Below are positions 9,482 through 18,095 of a stretch of DNA of 45,248 nucleotides, one piece after another. The number at the start of each line of letters is the position of its first letter. The stretch's first letter is position 1. The position numbers and the translations under genes were made by a program. A model generated the notes under the pieces. The model ran no database searches. It saw only the letters and a program-made list of their open reading frames with translations, and was not told where the DNA came from. The DNA lies in contig NZ_JADNRS010000019.1 of NCBI RefSeq assembly GCF_015709225.1, positions 1 through 45,248 of the forward strand, read 5' to 3'. The stretch comes from Acholeplasma laidlawii (GTDB taxonomy: Bacteria > Bacillota_I > Bacilli_A > Acholeplasmatales > Acholeplasmataceae).

Positions 9482-11278
9482 TTATTTTTTATCAAAGGCA
9501 ATGATTTCATCAATTGTATGACTAATAAACTTGATTGCTTCCTTAAGTGGCTTACTTGTTTTTAAATCTACATCAACCATAAGTGCTAGATCTAATGGCT
9601 TTTTAGTAGCTCCAGCTTTTAAGACTTCAATCCAATCTTTTGGATCTAATGTTTTTTCAAAGATTCTTTGTGAAACAACTGTTCCTAGTGTTAAACCTGC
9701 TGAGTAGGTATAAGGATATAGTCCCATAAAGTAGTGTGGTTGACGCATCCAGGTTAAACCTGCATAATCTGGAATTACGACTGCATCACCCCAGAATTGT
9801 CTTAATATATCTAATTTTACGTTATTTAAGACACTTGCAGAAATCGGTTCATAATTATCGATTTTTTCATATACTTTTCGTTGGAATGCAGCTTCTAGTA
9901 AGTGTGTAACAAAGTTATGATAATAAGTTCTAGAAATCATTACTGATTGGATCCAACGTTTTGTACGTGCATCTGTTGCTTGTTCCATTAAATGACGCGC
10001 CATGATAAGTTCATTTGTTGTAGATGGTGCCTCTATAAAATATAGTGAAGGTCTCGTATTAAAAATATTTTGATATTTATTTGCATATTGGAAATGTCCA
10101 GCATGTCCAATTTCATGAGCAAGGACCATTACTTCATCCATTTGGCCATTCCAATTAATTAATATAAATGAATTTTGACCATAAGGTGATGAACAAAAAC
10201 CACCTGTAGATTTACCAATATTTTGAGGAAAATCAATCCATCTTTCATCAAAAGAACGTCTTACAATCTCTAAATAATCTTCACCTAATATAGATAGTCC
10301 ATCCATTAGTAATTCCTTAGATGATTCAATTGTTACTTTAGGCTCAAAAGAATCATCTACTGCAATCTTTAAATCAGCATAGGTTACTTGGTCAAGACCA
10401 TGCAATTTACCTAAGTGTTTAGCATATTTACGCATTGCAGGTGCTAAATCTTTCATAATGACATCAATTTGACGATCCATAAATGATTTGGGTACTTTTT
10501 GACTGTATAAAAGATAGTCAAAAACTGATTTAAAGCCTCTTGCATCAGCAAGTGCTTTTTCTTTTTGAAGTTGAGCATAATACTGACTAGCAAAACCGTG
10601 TTGGTATTCACTTAACTTACTATAGAATGTTTCATAAGCTTTTCTACGTACCTTAGTGTTGCCATCATATTCATATTCATTCTCAAATAATGTAAATGAA
10701 TTTGGGTATTTTTGACCATCTACGTCAAAGTCACTAAACTTCATATCAACTAACTTGAAGCGGTTATAACTTCCATAAGGTGCATTCAATACAGGAGATA
10801 GTGCATTGAGTAGTTTTTCAGCATCGGGTTTTAGTGTGTGCTTTTTATAGTCTAAAACATCTTCTAAATATAATTTATTAGACGGATCTAACTTCATAGC
10901 ATCCATCAACACTTTCTTAGTGACTTTATTCAGTTCACTATAAAAGAAATTGAGTTGTTTAGATACTTTTTGAAGTCTTATAGAGGTCTTACCACTTCTC
11001 ATCTGATTTGCTTCATCCACACCATCAACAGAGGATTGTAGGGAAGCATAAGCACTTAAACTAGTAATCATTTCATTGATGATTTTTAAATCATTTAAAC
11101 TTGTTGTAATAATATGAGCATCTGTTAATCTCTTTTCATATTTAACAACGAATTCTTTAACCAAACCTTCTAATGTATCGAATGCTGAATTAAACGCCTG
11201 GTCATCTTTATAAATTGAGTATATATCCCATGTATGTTGGATATTAATCTCAGATCTTTTAGGTAATTGTTTTTTCAT
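9482..11278 (-). CDS. pepF: Oligoendopeptidase F (M3 family)
   Basis: 598 aa, normal length for PepF. The zinc site HEIGHAGH (His388, Glu389, His392) and the third ligand Glu416 in FIEAPST are present. The helical N-terminal half and the PDYAGLTWMRQPHYFMGLYPYTYSAG-type C-terminal signature region match the family. It is cytoplasmic and trims oligopeptides of about 7-17 residues. It starts 15 bases after the stop of the XRE regulator gene, so the two are co-transcribed. Its Shine-Dalgarno (AGG) is weak, which suggests dependence on translation of the upstream gene. Confidence 0.93.
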   Translation of the reverse strand: MKKQLPKRSEINIQHTWDIYSIYKDDQAFNSAFDTLEGLVKEFVVKYEKRLTDAHIITTSLNDLKIINEMITSLSAYASLQSSVDGVDEANQMRSGKTSIRLQKVSKQLNFFYSELNKVTKKVLMDAMKLDPSNKLYLEDVLDYKKHTLKPDAEKLLNALSPVLNAPYGSYNRFKLVDMKFSDFDVDGQKYPNSFTLFENEYEYDGNTKVRRKAYETFYSKLSEYQHGFASQYYAQLQKEKALADARGFKSVFDYLLYSQKVPKSFMDRQIDVIMKDLAPAMRKYAKHLGKLHGLDQVTYADLKIAVDDSFEPKVTIESSKELLMDGLSILGEDYLEIVRRSFDERWIDFPQNIGKSTGGFCSSPYGQNSFILINWNGQMDEVMVLAHEIGHAGHFQYANKYQNIFNTRPSLYFIEAPSTTNELIMARHLMEQATDARTKRWIQSVMISRTYYHNFVTHLLEAAFQRKVYEKIDNYEPISASVLNNVKLDILRQFWGDAVVIPDYAGLTWMRQPHYFMGLYPYTYSAGLTLGTVVSQRIFEKTLDPKDWIEVLKAGATKKPLDLALMVDVDLKTSKPLKEAIKFISHTIDEIIAFDKK

Positions 11279-11293
11279 ATATAGCCTGCTTTC

Positions 11294-11878
11294 TTAACGT
11301 TTTCTTTTGTAAATTATATAAAACATAAATATTATAAACAAGTAAATTGGTAACATGATGATATATACCCAATAGTTGTATAAATCACCAATCATGAGCG
11401 TAATACTTAAAGCCATAGACCAATGACACAATGTAAAGTATAAAAATATGTACTTGACCTGTCTCCAAAAGAAGAAAAACCAAAGTAATACTAGACTAGA
11501 TACTGGTATAGCATATATAAGCACATGCCAAGCAGGGTAATTTACATTTAAAATAGATAGTATACCAAAAGTTGTACCTGCAATTAACCATGCAATCGAT
11601 GCATAAAAATAAGCTAAAAGGTAACGATGTTTAAATAAAGAAAAACGATGTTTTCTTTTGGATATTAACTGATCTACTGTGATACCAAAAAATACAGATA
11701 ATTCTTTTATGACAAAGATATCAGGGACTCCTTCTCCTCTTTCCCATTTAGATATAGATTTATCTGAGTAGTTTAGTTTATCGGCTAACTCTAATTGAGT
11801 AAGTGCCATCTTTTTTCTGTAGTATACAATGTTATCCGCTAAATATTTAGTTATCATGTCTTTATTATTATTTTCCAT
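11294..11878 (-). CDS. XRE-family regulator with C-terminal membrane domain
   Basis: 194 aa. The N-terminal Cro/C1-type helix-turn-helix (about 15-70) reads MALTQLELADKLNYSDKSIS, followed by KWERGEGVPD. Four hydrophobic helices follow (about 88-110, 117-138, 142-163, 168-190). Such membrane-tethered XRE proteins usually sense envelope or peptide signals; the ligand is unknown. It is the first gene of the operon with pepF. There is no leader: the -10 box ends 6 bases before the ATG, so the mRNA probably starts at the start codon. Confidence 0.82.
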   Translation of the reverse strand: MENNNKDMITKYLADNIVYYRKKMALTQLELADKLNYSDKSISKWERGEGVPDIFVIKELSVFFGITVDQLISKRKHRFSLFKHRYLLAYFYASIAWLIAGTTFGILSILNVNYPAWHVLIYAIPVSSLVLLWFFFFWRQVKYIFLYFTLCHWSMALSITLMIGDLYNYWVYIIMLPIYLFIIFMFYIIYKRKR

Positions 11879-11884
11879 ACCTAT

Positions 11885-11921
11885 ATTGTAACATAAAATA
11901 GCATTCTACTCACAGTAGAAT
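11885..11921 (-). promoter_or_regulatory. Leaderless promoter and operator dyad of the XRE gene
   Basis: The minus-strand -10 box TACAAT (11885-11890) lies 6 bases from the ATG. A perfect dyad, ATTCTAC-TCACA-GTAGAAT (11903-11921), covers the -35 region, where no good -35 hexamer is seen (TGTGAG at best). The position suits autoregulation by the XRE protein. Confidence 0.55.
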
Positions 11922-12028
11922 CTAGACAATTTACTCTATTATGTGAAAATAATTAGTAGGTTTACCTATTAATAAAGCGGAATTATAATATTTAGTAGTA
12001 AATAGACACTATAAAGGAGTAAACTAAC

Positions 12029-12868
12029 ATGATAAAAATAATTGTAGATTCAACTTGTGACTTAAGTGAAGCATTTATCAAAAAGTATCAGATTGATACC
12101 ATACCACTTCAAGTCATCATCAATGACAAAAACTATAAAGATAAATTTGAACTAGACATCAATCAACTATATGAACACATTAGACAAAAAGATGACATCA
12201 AAACTTCACTTCCAAGTTATGAAGACATCTTTCCAATCTTTGAAAAATATGCTAAAGCTGGAGAGTCTTTCATATTCTTCTCATTTTCAAAGGCACTTTC
12301 AGGTACATTTAACTTTGCTAATTTATTAATTAAAGATTTAAATGACACCTACAAAACACAAATGCGTGTTGTAGACTTTAAAAATGGTGGACTTGCAAGT
12401 GCTTTATTGATGGAAGAAATCGTAGCATTCATGGAATTAAATGATAATATAGATGATGTAGTTAAGTTTAGTGAAAATTTAGTGAATCGCATGCATCACG
12501 CAGTCATGCTCGAAGACTTATCTCAACTAAGAAAAGGTGGTAGAATATCTGCTGTTAAATCTATCATATCAACTGCATTATCAATAAAGCCTATCTTAGA
12601 GCTTGTTGATGGTCATATTGCATCTTATAAAAATGCAATTGGATCTAAGCGAGCATTAAATGACTTGATGCATTATGTCACTTCAAAAGCACCATCCAAA
12701 GAGACTAAAATCGGTGTACTTTATTCAGCAAACGAAGACTTATTAAATCAAATGCTTACAAGACTTGATAAACATGGTTTCAAAAACATCGTTGTTGGTA
12801 GAATAGCAAGTGTAATGACAGCACACATTGGATTAGATGCCGTATCAGTATGTTTCCTAACTAATTAA
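12029..12868 (+). CDS. DegV family fatty-acid-binding protein
   Basis: 279 aa. The start IKIIVDSTCDL, the loop SFSKALSGTF and the EDLSQLRKGGRIS segment are all DegV/FakB hallmarks. FakB proteins hold a fatty acid for phosphorylation by FakA; no fakA is in this window, so a FakB role is inferred from family only. AAAGGAG lies 8 bases before the ATG. Upstream is a -10 TATAAT near 11983. It is monocistronic, ending at a strong terminator. Confidence 0.9.
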   Translation: MIKIIVDSTCDLSEAFIKKYQIDTIPLQVIINDKNYKDKFELDINQLYEHIRQKDDIKTSLPSYEDIFPIFEKYAKAGESFIFFSFSKALSGTFNFANLLIKDLNDTYKTQMRVVDFKNGGLASALLMEEIVAFMELNDNIDDVVKFSENLVNRMHHAVMLEDLSQLRKGGRISAVKSIISTALSIKPILELVDGHIASYKNAIGSKRALNDLMHYVTSKAPSKETKIGVLYSANEDLLNQMLTRLDKHGFKNIVVGRIASVMTAHIGLDAVSVCFLTN

Positions 12869-12872
12869 TTTA

Positions 12873-12914
12873 AATCACTTTGGCCCGCTAATTAGGGTTG
12901 AAGTGATTTTTTTT
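12873..12914 (+). terminator. Intrinsic terminator of degV-like gene
   Basis: An 8-bp stem (AATCACTT / AAGTGATT) can extend to 14 bp through GU pairs (TGGCCC with GGGTTG), with an 8-base loop, and runs into eight Ts. Confidence 0.85.
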
Positions 12915-13021
12915 ACAATTTTATCACGTCTTTTTGTATTGGAATTCATATTATTATATTAATTTAATGTATAATATTAATATATTAAGTATTTTTTGAT
13001 GAAATTAGAGGGTAAGTACAT

Positions 13022-14857
13022 ATGACACATACAAATGATTCAGATTATATGAGTCTTCATCAACCATTAGATAGTTATAAAAATATCTATAAAGATTTAC
13101 ACAATAAACATGTCAATGATATGTTAGACAGTTTGGTCTTAGATTCGAAAATTGATATCCAAGCAAACAAATCTACTGTTAAAGATATAAGACTCAATGA
13201 AAAAAATAGAGATAACGTGGCTAAAACTATTCGTAATAACCGAAGTTTACGTTCCTTTTTAATTTTCTTAATTGTCGTATTGATTGGTCTTGTAATCTAT
13301 GCTATCTATCAGCTTACTTTAGAATCTAATATACTAAGTAATATTTTGATACCAACTTCTCTTCTACTTTCAATACTGTTTATATATTTGATATCTAAAA
13401 AGATTAATCCGAAAATTAAAATACTTGTTAAAGATAAAGAAGCAATAATTAAAAAGTTAGAAGGATTATTTAAAGAAGCTTGGACACAAATGCAACCATT
13501 AAATGACTTATTTTATGAAGGCATGAGTCAAGAATTATTTCAAAAGACTGTTCCATTAATTAAGATGGATCAAATGTTTGATTCTAAGCGTTTAGATTAT
13601 CTAGTCAATAAATTTGGTTTGGATGATCTTAATGTTATAGATAGGTCAACACTTTATGTTCAATCCGGTGAAATTAAAGGTAATCCTTTTTATATCGCAG
13701 AGGATTTGGTTCATAAAATGGGCACTAAAACCTATTCTGGATCAATAACTATCACCTATACTTCTACTTCTAGAGTGAATGGTCGTACAGTGACTACAAC
13801 CCATACACAAGTACTTACCGCAACAGTTGAAAAACCTTACCCATTTTATATAGATCAATCTTATTTAGTTTATGGAAATGAAGCAGCACCAGATTTAATG
13901 TTTTCTAGAGTAGACTCAGATGCTGAGCATATGAGTGAAAAACAAATAGATAAACATGTTGATAAGACAATTAAAAAGTTAGAAAAGAAATCTAGAAAAA
14001 GCGTAAATCAAGGTACAAATTATACCGTATTTGGTAACTCAGAGTTTGAAGTACTCTTTGGTGCAACCAATAGAAATCACGAAGTGCAATTTAGACTGTT
14101 ATTTACACCACTTGCACAAACAGAACTCCTAAAACTAATGAAGGAAAAAACTCTTGGATTTGGTGATGATTTTGACTTTATTAAACATAAAAAAATCAAT
14201 ATTATAGTTCCAGAACATCTAGCAACTATAAAACTTGATATGTCCCCAAGTTACTATACAAGTTATGACTTTGAGGATATTAAGAAAAAGTTTGTAGATT
14301 ATCAAAATGCATATTTTAGACACATATACTTTGCTTTTTCACCAGTACTAGCAATTCCTCTTTACCAACAAACGGTTACTCAAGAATACCTTTACAAAGA
14401 TTTATATACAAGTTATGTCTCCTTCTTCGAACATGAACATGTTGTAAATAGTATGGATGTAAACAAATTTAGACATGAAGAATCTGCAACAAGGAATATC
14501 TTAAAAACAAAAGTTGTTCGAAGCAATGACCATAAAGATGTCATTCAAGTCACAGCATATGGATATAAGAGTGTCCCACGCGTTGACTATGTTTCTAGAT
14601 TAGGTAGAGATGGTAGAATGCATGTCATACCTATTCCATGGAATGAATATATCCCGGTAGATAAACAATCAAATGTTGAGATCAATGTAATACCCGAAGA
14701 CAAACCATTAACTCCTAGACAACGTGTTGAAGAAATGGTTGAACGTCTAAGAACTAATAATATGACATCAAAAGATATGTTTATTATTAAAAACTTTGCT
14801 GCTCGTGTATTAAACCCAGAAAAAAATGATAAAATAAAGACAAACGAAAGGAAATAA
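13022..14857 (+). CDS. Two-TM membrane protein paired with LemA, unknown function
   Basis: 611 aa. A hydrophilic N-terminus of about 75 residues is followed by two helices (78-98 and 104-125), then a roughly 480-residue cytoplasmic or surface domain. That domain has a Thr-rich beta segment (about 240-270) ending VEKPYPFY. No signal peptide or catalytic motif is seen. It is followed after 4 bases by lemA. Large two-TM proteins beside LemA recur in mollicutes and often carry DUF3137; this could belong there but I cannot confirm it. A -10 TATAAT near 12970 lies in an AT-rich leader. Confidence 0.8.
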   Translation: MTHTNDSDYMSLHQPLDSYKNIYKDLHNKHVNDMLDSLVLDSKIDIQANKSTVKDIRLNEKNRDNVAKTIRNNRSLRSFLIFLIVVLIGLVIYAIYQLTLESNILSNILIPTSLLLSILFIYLISKKINPKIKILVKDKEAIIKKLEGLFKEAWTQMQPLNDLFYEGMSQELFQKTVPLIKMDQMFDSKRLDYLVNKFGLDDLNVIDRSTLYVQSGEIKGNPFYIAEDLVHKMGTKTYSGSITITYTSTSRVNGRTVTTTHTQVLTATVEKPYPFYIDQSYLVYGNEAAPDLMFSRVDSDAEHMSEKQIDKHVDKTIKKLEKKSRKSVNQGTNYTVFGNSEFEVLFGATNRNHEVQFRLLFTPLAQTELLKLMKEKTLGFGDDFDFIKHKKINIIVPEHLATIKLDMSPSYYTSYDFEDIKKKFVDYQNAYFRHIYFAFSPVLAIPLYQQTVTQEYLYKDLYTSYVSFFEHEHVVNSMDVNKFRHEESATRNILKTKVVRSNDHKDVIQVTAYGYKSVPRVDYVSRLGRDGRMHVIPIPWNEYIPVDKQSNVEINVIPEDKPLTPRQRVEEMVERLRTNNMTSKDMFIIKNFAARVLNPEKNDKIKTNERK

Positions 14858-14861
14858 GTCA

Positions 14862-15527
14862 ATGGGAAATGAATTAAATGAATTAAATGGTCCGGTTAAT
14901 CCAGACGGTCGTGACATCAATGTCATCGAAAAACAGTTACAAGTTAAAGTGGGTGTGGGTTCATTAATATTTGAAATCGCACTATGGGTATTGGGGATTA
15001 TTCCAGGGTTGATTTTCTTGTTTATGAAGATTAATGCTAAAAAATATTTCAATCAACTTCAACAACGTATTCAAAGAGATGCATCCCAAATTGATAATTA
15101 TCTAGAACAACGTGTTCAAGTACTACAAAACGTAGTTGGTATTGTAAAACAATCTGTTGATTTAGATAAAGATGTAATGAAATCTGTTGCAGCACTTCGT
15201 TCTGGTATTCATCCAAATGAAGAAAACAGAAATGAGATTCAAGGTACAGTAGATAGCGCAATGCGTTCAATTAATGTAGCATTTGAAGCTTATCCTGATC
15301 TAAAGGCTCATAGAGCATTAGCTGATGCTATGCAACAAAACTCATATCTACAAAAAGAGATTACCGCTGCTAGAGAGTTATATAACGACACCGTATTAAG
15401 ATGGAACTCTGATATCTTTGCATGGCCAACAAAAATGATTGTTGCTGCACGTTCAAACTATACAACACGTATTCCATTCTCTGCTTCTCAAGAAACTAAA
15501 GCTCAAGCTAGATCAACATTCTTCTAA
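14862..15527 (+). CDS. lemA: LemA family protein
   Basis: 221 aa. One N-terminal helix (about 33-56) is followed by the LemA four-helix coiled-coil domain, with the family signature KINAKKYFNQLQQRI and QIDNYLEQRVQVLQNVV. In the family the N-terminus is outside and the helical bundle faces the cytoplasm; its function is unknown. AAAGGA lies 11 bases before the ATG, inside the end of the preceding gene. Its pairing with the 611-aa protein suggests they act together at the membrane. Confidence 0.9.
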   Translation: MGNELNELNGPVNPDGRDINVIEKQLQVKVGVGSLIFEIALWVLGIIPGLIFLFMKINAKKYFNQLQQRIQRDASQIDNYLEQRVQVLQNVVGIVKQSVDLDKDVMKSVAALRSGIHPNEENRNEIQGTVDSAMRSINVAFEAYPDLKAHRALADAMQQNSYLQKEITAARELYNDTVLRWNSDIFAWPTKMIVAARSNYTTRIPFSASQETKAQARSTFF

Positions 15528-15541
15528 TAGCTATTCATAAT

Positions 15542-15570
15542 AAAAACCACATCCTAAAATGTGGTTTTTA
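15542..15570. terminator. Bidirectional terminator between lemA and the CDF gene
   Basis: A 9-bp stem (AAAACCACA / TGTGGTTTT, 8-base loop) has A's before and T's after, so it works on both strands. The stop codon of the convergent CDF gene (15554) falls inside the hairpin. Confidence 0.85.
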
Positions 15571-16447
15571 TTTGCTTAACTAATGGATTTACATGAACCA
15601 TGCAGTGAATTACATCATAGTTCGCTTCAATATAATGGTGAACATCTTCTGCTATTTTATGTGCTGCCTCAAGTGAAAGTTTATTATCTACTGATATTTC
15701 AACATCCACATAAAATTGTGACATATGCTTTCTAACTTTCAAATCATCTACTTTTAATACACCTTGACAAACCAATATACTCTTCTTTATCGACTTAATG
15801 ATTTCATGATCAGGTGCTTCATCAACTAAGAAAGAAATAGCCTCTAAAATCATTTTTAACCCAGAATAGAATATAAATATAGCAATTAATATAGATGCAA
15901 CTGGTTCAAAGTATACAAATCCTATAAGCGCAAATGTAATGCTAATCAAACTAATCGATGTAGAAAATATGTCAAACATATGATTTTTACTGTCACCATA
16001 TAAGGCAACAGATTGGTATTTTTTAGCTGTTTTATAATTTAGGATAAATAATCCTATTTTGATGACGAGTGAAATCATTGAAACAATCACAGTGAAAAAT
16101 ATAGGTTGTTCTATAAGTGTTGGGTTATTGAGTGTAGTGATTAAACTTCTTATACTGCTATAGCCTAGAACGCTTGCTAATGCCATAATAAATAGACTTA
16201 AGAATAAGTATAGTATACCCTCAAATTTTTCATGACCGTACGGATGATTTTCATCTGGTTCTTTTGCTGTAACTCTAATAACCATAAGTAGCATCAAACT
16301 TATAAAGATGTCTACAAACGAGTTTACCCCATCACTGAATAAACTTTCTGATGATCCCAAATAACCAAATATTAACTTAATAAGTGTCAACACGATATTA
16401 CCTATTAAACTTATAAGTACTACGCGTCTTAAAATATTTATTCTCAT
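15554..16447 (-). CDS. Cation diffusion facilitator (Zn/Fe/Mn exporter)
   Basis: 297 aa with six membrane helices in the first 200 residues and a C-terminal ferredoxin-like dimer domain (about 210-290). Metal-site motifs are SDGVNSFVD in helix 2 and GDSKNHMFD in helix 5; HPYGHEKFE is the conserved loop after helix 2. The family exports divalent cations by proton antiport. Which metal cannot be told, since the usual HxxxD pairs are SxxxD and DxxxH/D mixes here. AAAGGA lies 4 bases before the ATG. Confidence 0.9.
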   Translation of the reverse strand: MRINILRRVVLISLIGNIVLTLIKLIFGYLGSSESLFSDGVNSFVDIFISLMLLMVIRVTAKEPDENHPYGHEKFEGILYLFLSLFIMALASVLGYSSIRSLITTLNNPTLIEQPIFFTVIVSMISLVIKIGLFILNYKTAKKYQSVALYGDSKNHMFDIFSTSISLISITFALIGFVYFEPVASILIAIFIFYSGLKMILEAISFLVDEAPDHEIIKSIKKSILVCQGVLKVDDLKVRKHMSQFYVDVEISVDNKLSLEAAHKIAEDVHHYIEANYDVIHCMVHVNPLVKQIKTTF

Positions 16448-16458
16448 ATTGTCCTTTG

Positions 16459-16492
16459 AAAAATACTGTGAGTAAAAAACTACTCACAGTAT
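16459..16492 (-). terminator. Intrinsic terminator of the fabK operon
   Basis: A perfect 12-bp stem (ATACTGTGAGTA / TACTCACAGTAT, 6-base loop) with a short TTTT tail in the minus-strand RNA lies 52 bases past the fabK stop and just upstream of the CDF start. Confidence 0.75.
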
Positions 16493-16543
16493 GATTATTG
16501 ATTTAACATATGATATTCTATCACAGATTTAGTTAAATGGTTC

Positions 16544-17473
16544 TTACAAAATATTAAGGGTATCCTTATAACTTTCAACGTCTAAAAACATATTATCAAG
16601 GACTTCTTTAACTGTTTTAACCTCTTTAACTAGCCCAGCGATTTGGCCTGCCATAAATGATCCGTTTTCAACATCACCTTCCATAACTGCTTTTCTTAAG
16701 GAGCCTAGAGTAAGGTGTTCTAACTCTTCAAAACTTGTACCTGATTTTTCTAAATCAATGTATTTAACAGCCATTTGGTTTTTAATCACTCGAACAGGTG
16801 CTTTTTCTGATCCGGTGATGACTGTGGATGTATCTGTTGCATCAACGACAAGTTGTTTGAAGTTTTCGTGTATTGGGCACTCTTTTGTAGCAAGAAGTAC
16901 TGTACCAATTTGTACACCCTTCGCACCTAATGCAAATGCTGCTAATACGCCTCTTTTATCTGCTATACCACCAGCTGCAATCACCGGTATTTTTACTGCA
17001 TCTACAATTTGAGGTACCATGGCCATAGTTGTCAGTTTTCCAACATGTCCACCAGCTTCCATACCTTCGGCAATAACAGCATCAGCACCTGCTTGTTCAA
17101 CACGCATTGCAAGTTTAGCGGTTGGAATTACTGGTATCACAATCATGCCTGCTTTTTTCCATGCTTCCATGTAAGGAACTGGATTTCCAGCACCTGTTGT
17201 AACTACTTTAACACCCTCATCAATAAGTAATTGAGCAATATCTTTTGCATGAGGGCTCATTAACATGATGTTTACACCAAATGGATTTTTAGTTAATTGT
17301 CTGATTTTATGGATTTCTTCTTTAACCCAGGCTGCATCATTACCACCGGCACCAATCAAACCTAATCCACCTGCATTAGATACTGCAGCAGCAAGTTGAG
17401 CAGTAGCAATATTTGCCATACCACCTTGTATAACAGGATATTTAGTACCTAATAATTGATTAATGTTGTTCAT
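16544..17473 (-). CDS. fabK: FabK-type flavin enoyl-ACP reductase / nitronate monooxygenase family
   Basis: 309 aa from the ATG at 17473, 7 bases after AAGGAG; an upstream in-frame ATG (17479) is too close. It is an FMN-binding TIM barrel with YPVIQGGMANIA, GVNIMLMSP, AEGMEAGGHVG, AAGGIAD and ALGAKGVQIGT. The EAGGH segment and C-terminal 'GSFMAGQ' favour FabK (NADH-dependent reduction of trans-2-enoyl-ACP) over true nitronate monooxygenase, but the two are hard to separate. It overlaps the 3' end of the MaoC-type hydratase gene by 14 bases, which supports a fatty-acid role: hydratase makes the enoyl, FabK reduces it. Confidence 0.82.
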   Translation of the reverse strand: MNNINQLLGTKYPVIQGGMANIATAQLAAAVSNAGGLGLIGAGGNDAAWVKEEIHKIRQLTKNPFGVNIMLMSPHAKDIAQLLIDEGVKVVTTGAGNPVPYMEAWKKAGMIVIPVIPTAKLAMRVEQAGADAVIAEGMEAGGHVGKLTTMAMVPQIVDAVKIPVIAAGGIADKRGVLAAFALGAKGVQIGTVLLATKECPIHENFKQLVVDATDTSTVITGSEKAPVRVIKNQMAVKYIDLEKSGTSFEELEHLTLGSLRKAVMEGDVENGSFMAGQIAGLVKEVKTVKEVLDNMFLDVESYKDTLNIL

Positions 17474-17900
17474 GTTCATTCTCCTTTTTTGGTGGCATGA
17501 CAATAGCCTCACCAATTACAACTTCTTGACCATGTTGATTGGTTGCAGTTGTCTTTAAATTAACTCTATTTCGTTTTTCATCAATACTTGCTACTTCTAC
17601 TTTTATAGATACTGTATCCCCGATAAATACGGGTTTCACAAATTTAGAATCTTGTCTTAAATATATAGTTCCTAAACCCGGTAAAATTGTTCCTAAAACA
17701 GTTGAAAATAATCCTGCGATAAATCCACCATGTGCTATTCTTTGTTGAAAAATTGAACAGCTGGCATACAAATCATCTAAATGTACTGGATTCATGTCTC
17801 CAGTAACGCCTGCAAATATATGAACATCTGCATCGGTAATTGTCTTGTTGAGTAAAGCAAACTGACCAACATACATTTGATCTATTGTTTTTCCATGCAT
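17460..17900 (-). CDS. MaoC-type (R)-3-hydroxyacyl dehydratase
   Basis: 146 aa hot-dog fold. The hydratase-2 motif reads FAGVTGDMNPVHLDDLYA with catalytic Asp35 and His40, followed by IAHGGFIAGL. PhaJ-like proteins interconvert (R)-3-hydroxyacyl and trans-2-enoyl thioesters. Coupling to fabK suggests use in fatty-acid elongation, perhaps replacing FabZ; acyl-CoA as substrate is also possible. It is the first gene after a strong promoter. Confidence 0.85.
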   Translation of the reverse strand: MHGKTIDQMYVGQFALLNKTITDADVHIFAGVTGDMNPVHLDDLYASCSIFQQRIAHGGFIAGLFSTVLGTILPGLGTIYLRQDSKFVKPVFIGDTVSIKVEVASIDEKRNRVNLKTTATNQHGQEVVIGEAIVMPPKKENEHEQH

Positions 17901-17954
17901 ATTTGTTTCCTTCTTTCTTTATTAAATTATAATCTGAATGGTTTTTACACACTT

Positions 17955-18018
17955 ATATTAAACCTTAAAAACCCTATTGTCAAGCAATGTTATAACAATA
18001 TATGAATATTTATTCATA
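17955..18018 (-). promoter_or_regulatory. Strong promoter and upstream palindromes of maoC-fabK
   Basis: On the minus strand TTGACA (17978-17983), 17-bp spacer, TAATAT (17955-17960). Upstream lie TGTTATAACA (17988-17997) and a perfect 18-bp palindrome, TATGAATA-TT-TATTCATA (18001-18018). The palindromes are suited to a dimeric regulator above the -35 box. Confidence 0.6.
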
Positions 18019-18049
18019 CAACATAATTTTATATATTTAAACACAATTA

Positions 18050-18078
18050 AAAAATAAAAAGAGCTCGAAAGCTCTTTT
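18050..18078 (-). terminator. Intrinsic terminator of the ZIP gene
   Basis: A 9-bp stem AAAAGAGCT / AGCTCTTTT closed by a TTCG loop on the minus strand is followed by TTTATTTTTTA. It lies 17 bases past the ZIP stop. Confidence 0.88.
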
Positions 18079-18095
18079 ACAGTTTTGCATGAATA

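Noticed and set aside
14587-15270. Minus-strand ORFs across the lemA region
   Set aside because: They lie antisense to well-supported genes and have no ribosome-binding sites or protein-like composition.
17988-17997. TGTTATAACA as a separate promoter element
   Set aside because: A 10-bp AT-rich palindrome alone is weak evidence; it is only mentioned with the promoter.
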